Part shown: one piece after another, positions 63,890 through 64,000 of the stretch
Layout of the letters: the number at the start of each line of letters is the position of its first letter
How positions within the stretch are numbered: the first letter of the stretch is position 1
Position numbers and translations under genes: made by a program
The notes under the pieces: model-generated
The model's input: only the letters and a program-made list of their open reading frames with translations
Told to the model about the DNA's origin: nothing
Databases searched by the model: none
Source: Bacteroidales bacterium F22
GTDB lineage: Bacteria > Bacteroidota > Bacteroidia > Bacteroidales > Bacteroidaceae
Reading direction: 5' to 3'
DNA: 64,000 nucleotides
Assembly (NCBI GenBank): GCA_029541985.1
Contig: CP095414.1
Location: forward strand, 1-64,000

Positions 63890-64000
63890 ATGTATATATC
63901 AGGTGTCATAATAAAAGGATTTTGTAATTTTAATGAAGCGAAAATTTCTCTTCATGATGGTATTAATGTTGTTATAGGACCAAATAATAGTGGCAAAAGT
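63890..64000 (+). CDS. AAA/OLD-like ATPase, 5' part only (runs past the window end)
   Basis: Only 37 codons are visible: MYISGVIIKGFCNFNEAKIS..., ending in the Walker A GPNNSGKS. An N-terminal beta-hairpin with an IKGFxNF motif and this P-loop is typical of the RecF/SMC/OLD superfamily, as in OLD nucleases and AAA_15 proteins. The gene is cut by the window edge, so a nuclease domain cannot be checked. It probably shares an operon with the preceding nuclease gene. Confidence 0.6.
   Translation, partial: MYISGVIIKGFCNFNEAKISLHDGINVVIGPNNSGKS

Overview
The window is low-GC DNA from a member of the Bacteroidales (phylum Bacteroidota), and its first base is the start codon of dnaA, so it probably begins at the conventional origin of a chromosome. 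The assignment rests on several features. Many genes have the Bacteroidota -7 promoter element TAnnTTTG upstream, and Shine-Dalgarno sequences are weak. The window encodes a DUF5723 outer-membrane protein, a Bacteroidales-type four-subunit 2-oxoacid:ferredoxin oxidoreductase operon, and serine-type sulfatases next to GH2, GH3, GH29 and GH95 glycosidases. The genus cannot be fixed from the sequence alone. No tRNA, rRNA, CRISPR array or complete insertion sequence was seen.

Bases 1-30 kb are mostly housekeeping. In order they hold dnaA; the B12-dependent ribonucleotide reductase nrdJ; a MATE exporter; a lipoprotein plus DUF5723 pair; the kor operon (TPR protein, ferredoxin, alpha subunit, an unannotated 56-residue membrane protein, beta and gamma subunits); a galactose operon (galM, sugar/H+ symporter, galK); manA; a secreted esterase; a DEAD-box helicase; a TolC/HlyD/ABC-2 exporter operon without an ATPase gene; a GH29 fucosidase with an SDR oxidoreductase; a desulfoferrodoxin; and proB-proA.

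Bases 30-54 kb form a carbohydrate- and sulfate-ester-degrading cluster: a GH3 enzyme, two GH2 beta-galactosidase-type enzymes, three sulfatases, GH95 and GH29 fucosidases, and a secreted FAD oxidoreductase. Housekeeping-type genes are interspersed (EFR1 ferredoxin, HD hydrolase, NlpC/P60-like lipoprotein, rmuC). The enzyme set fits fucosylated, sulfated, galactose-containing glycans such as mucin, and the galactose and mannose-6-phosphate genes upstream could take up the products. No SusC/SusD pair or dedicated regulator lies in the cluster.

Bases 54.3-64 kb are accessory. A cysteine-rich small ORF and a 5' fragment resembling group II intron domain I precede a defence operon. That operon has a small HTH regulator with an 11-bp direct repeat upstream, two short unknown proteins, two m5C DNA methyltransferases, an McrB-like GTPase with an EcoRII-N/B3-like N-terminus, and an McrC/LlaJI-like nuclease. 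This is the layout of LlaJI-type restriction-modification systems. The McrB-like gene carries two in-frame TAA codons that cut off a still well-preserved C-terminal domain. A PD-(D/E)xK nuclease and the start of an OLD-like ATPase follow directly. They may be a second, undescribed defence module that runs past the window edge.
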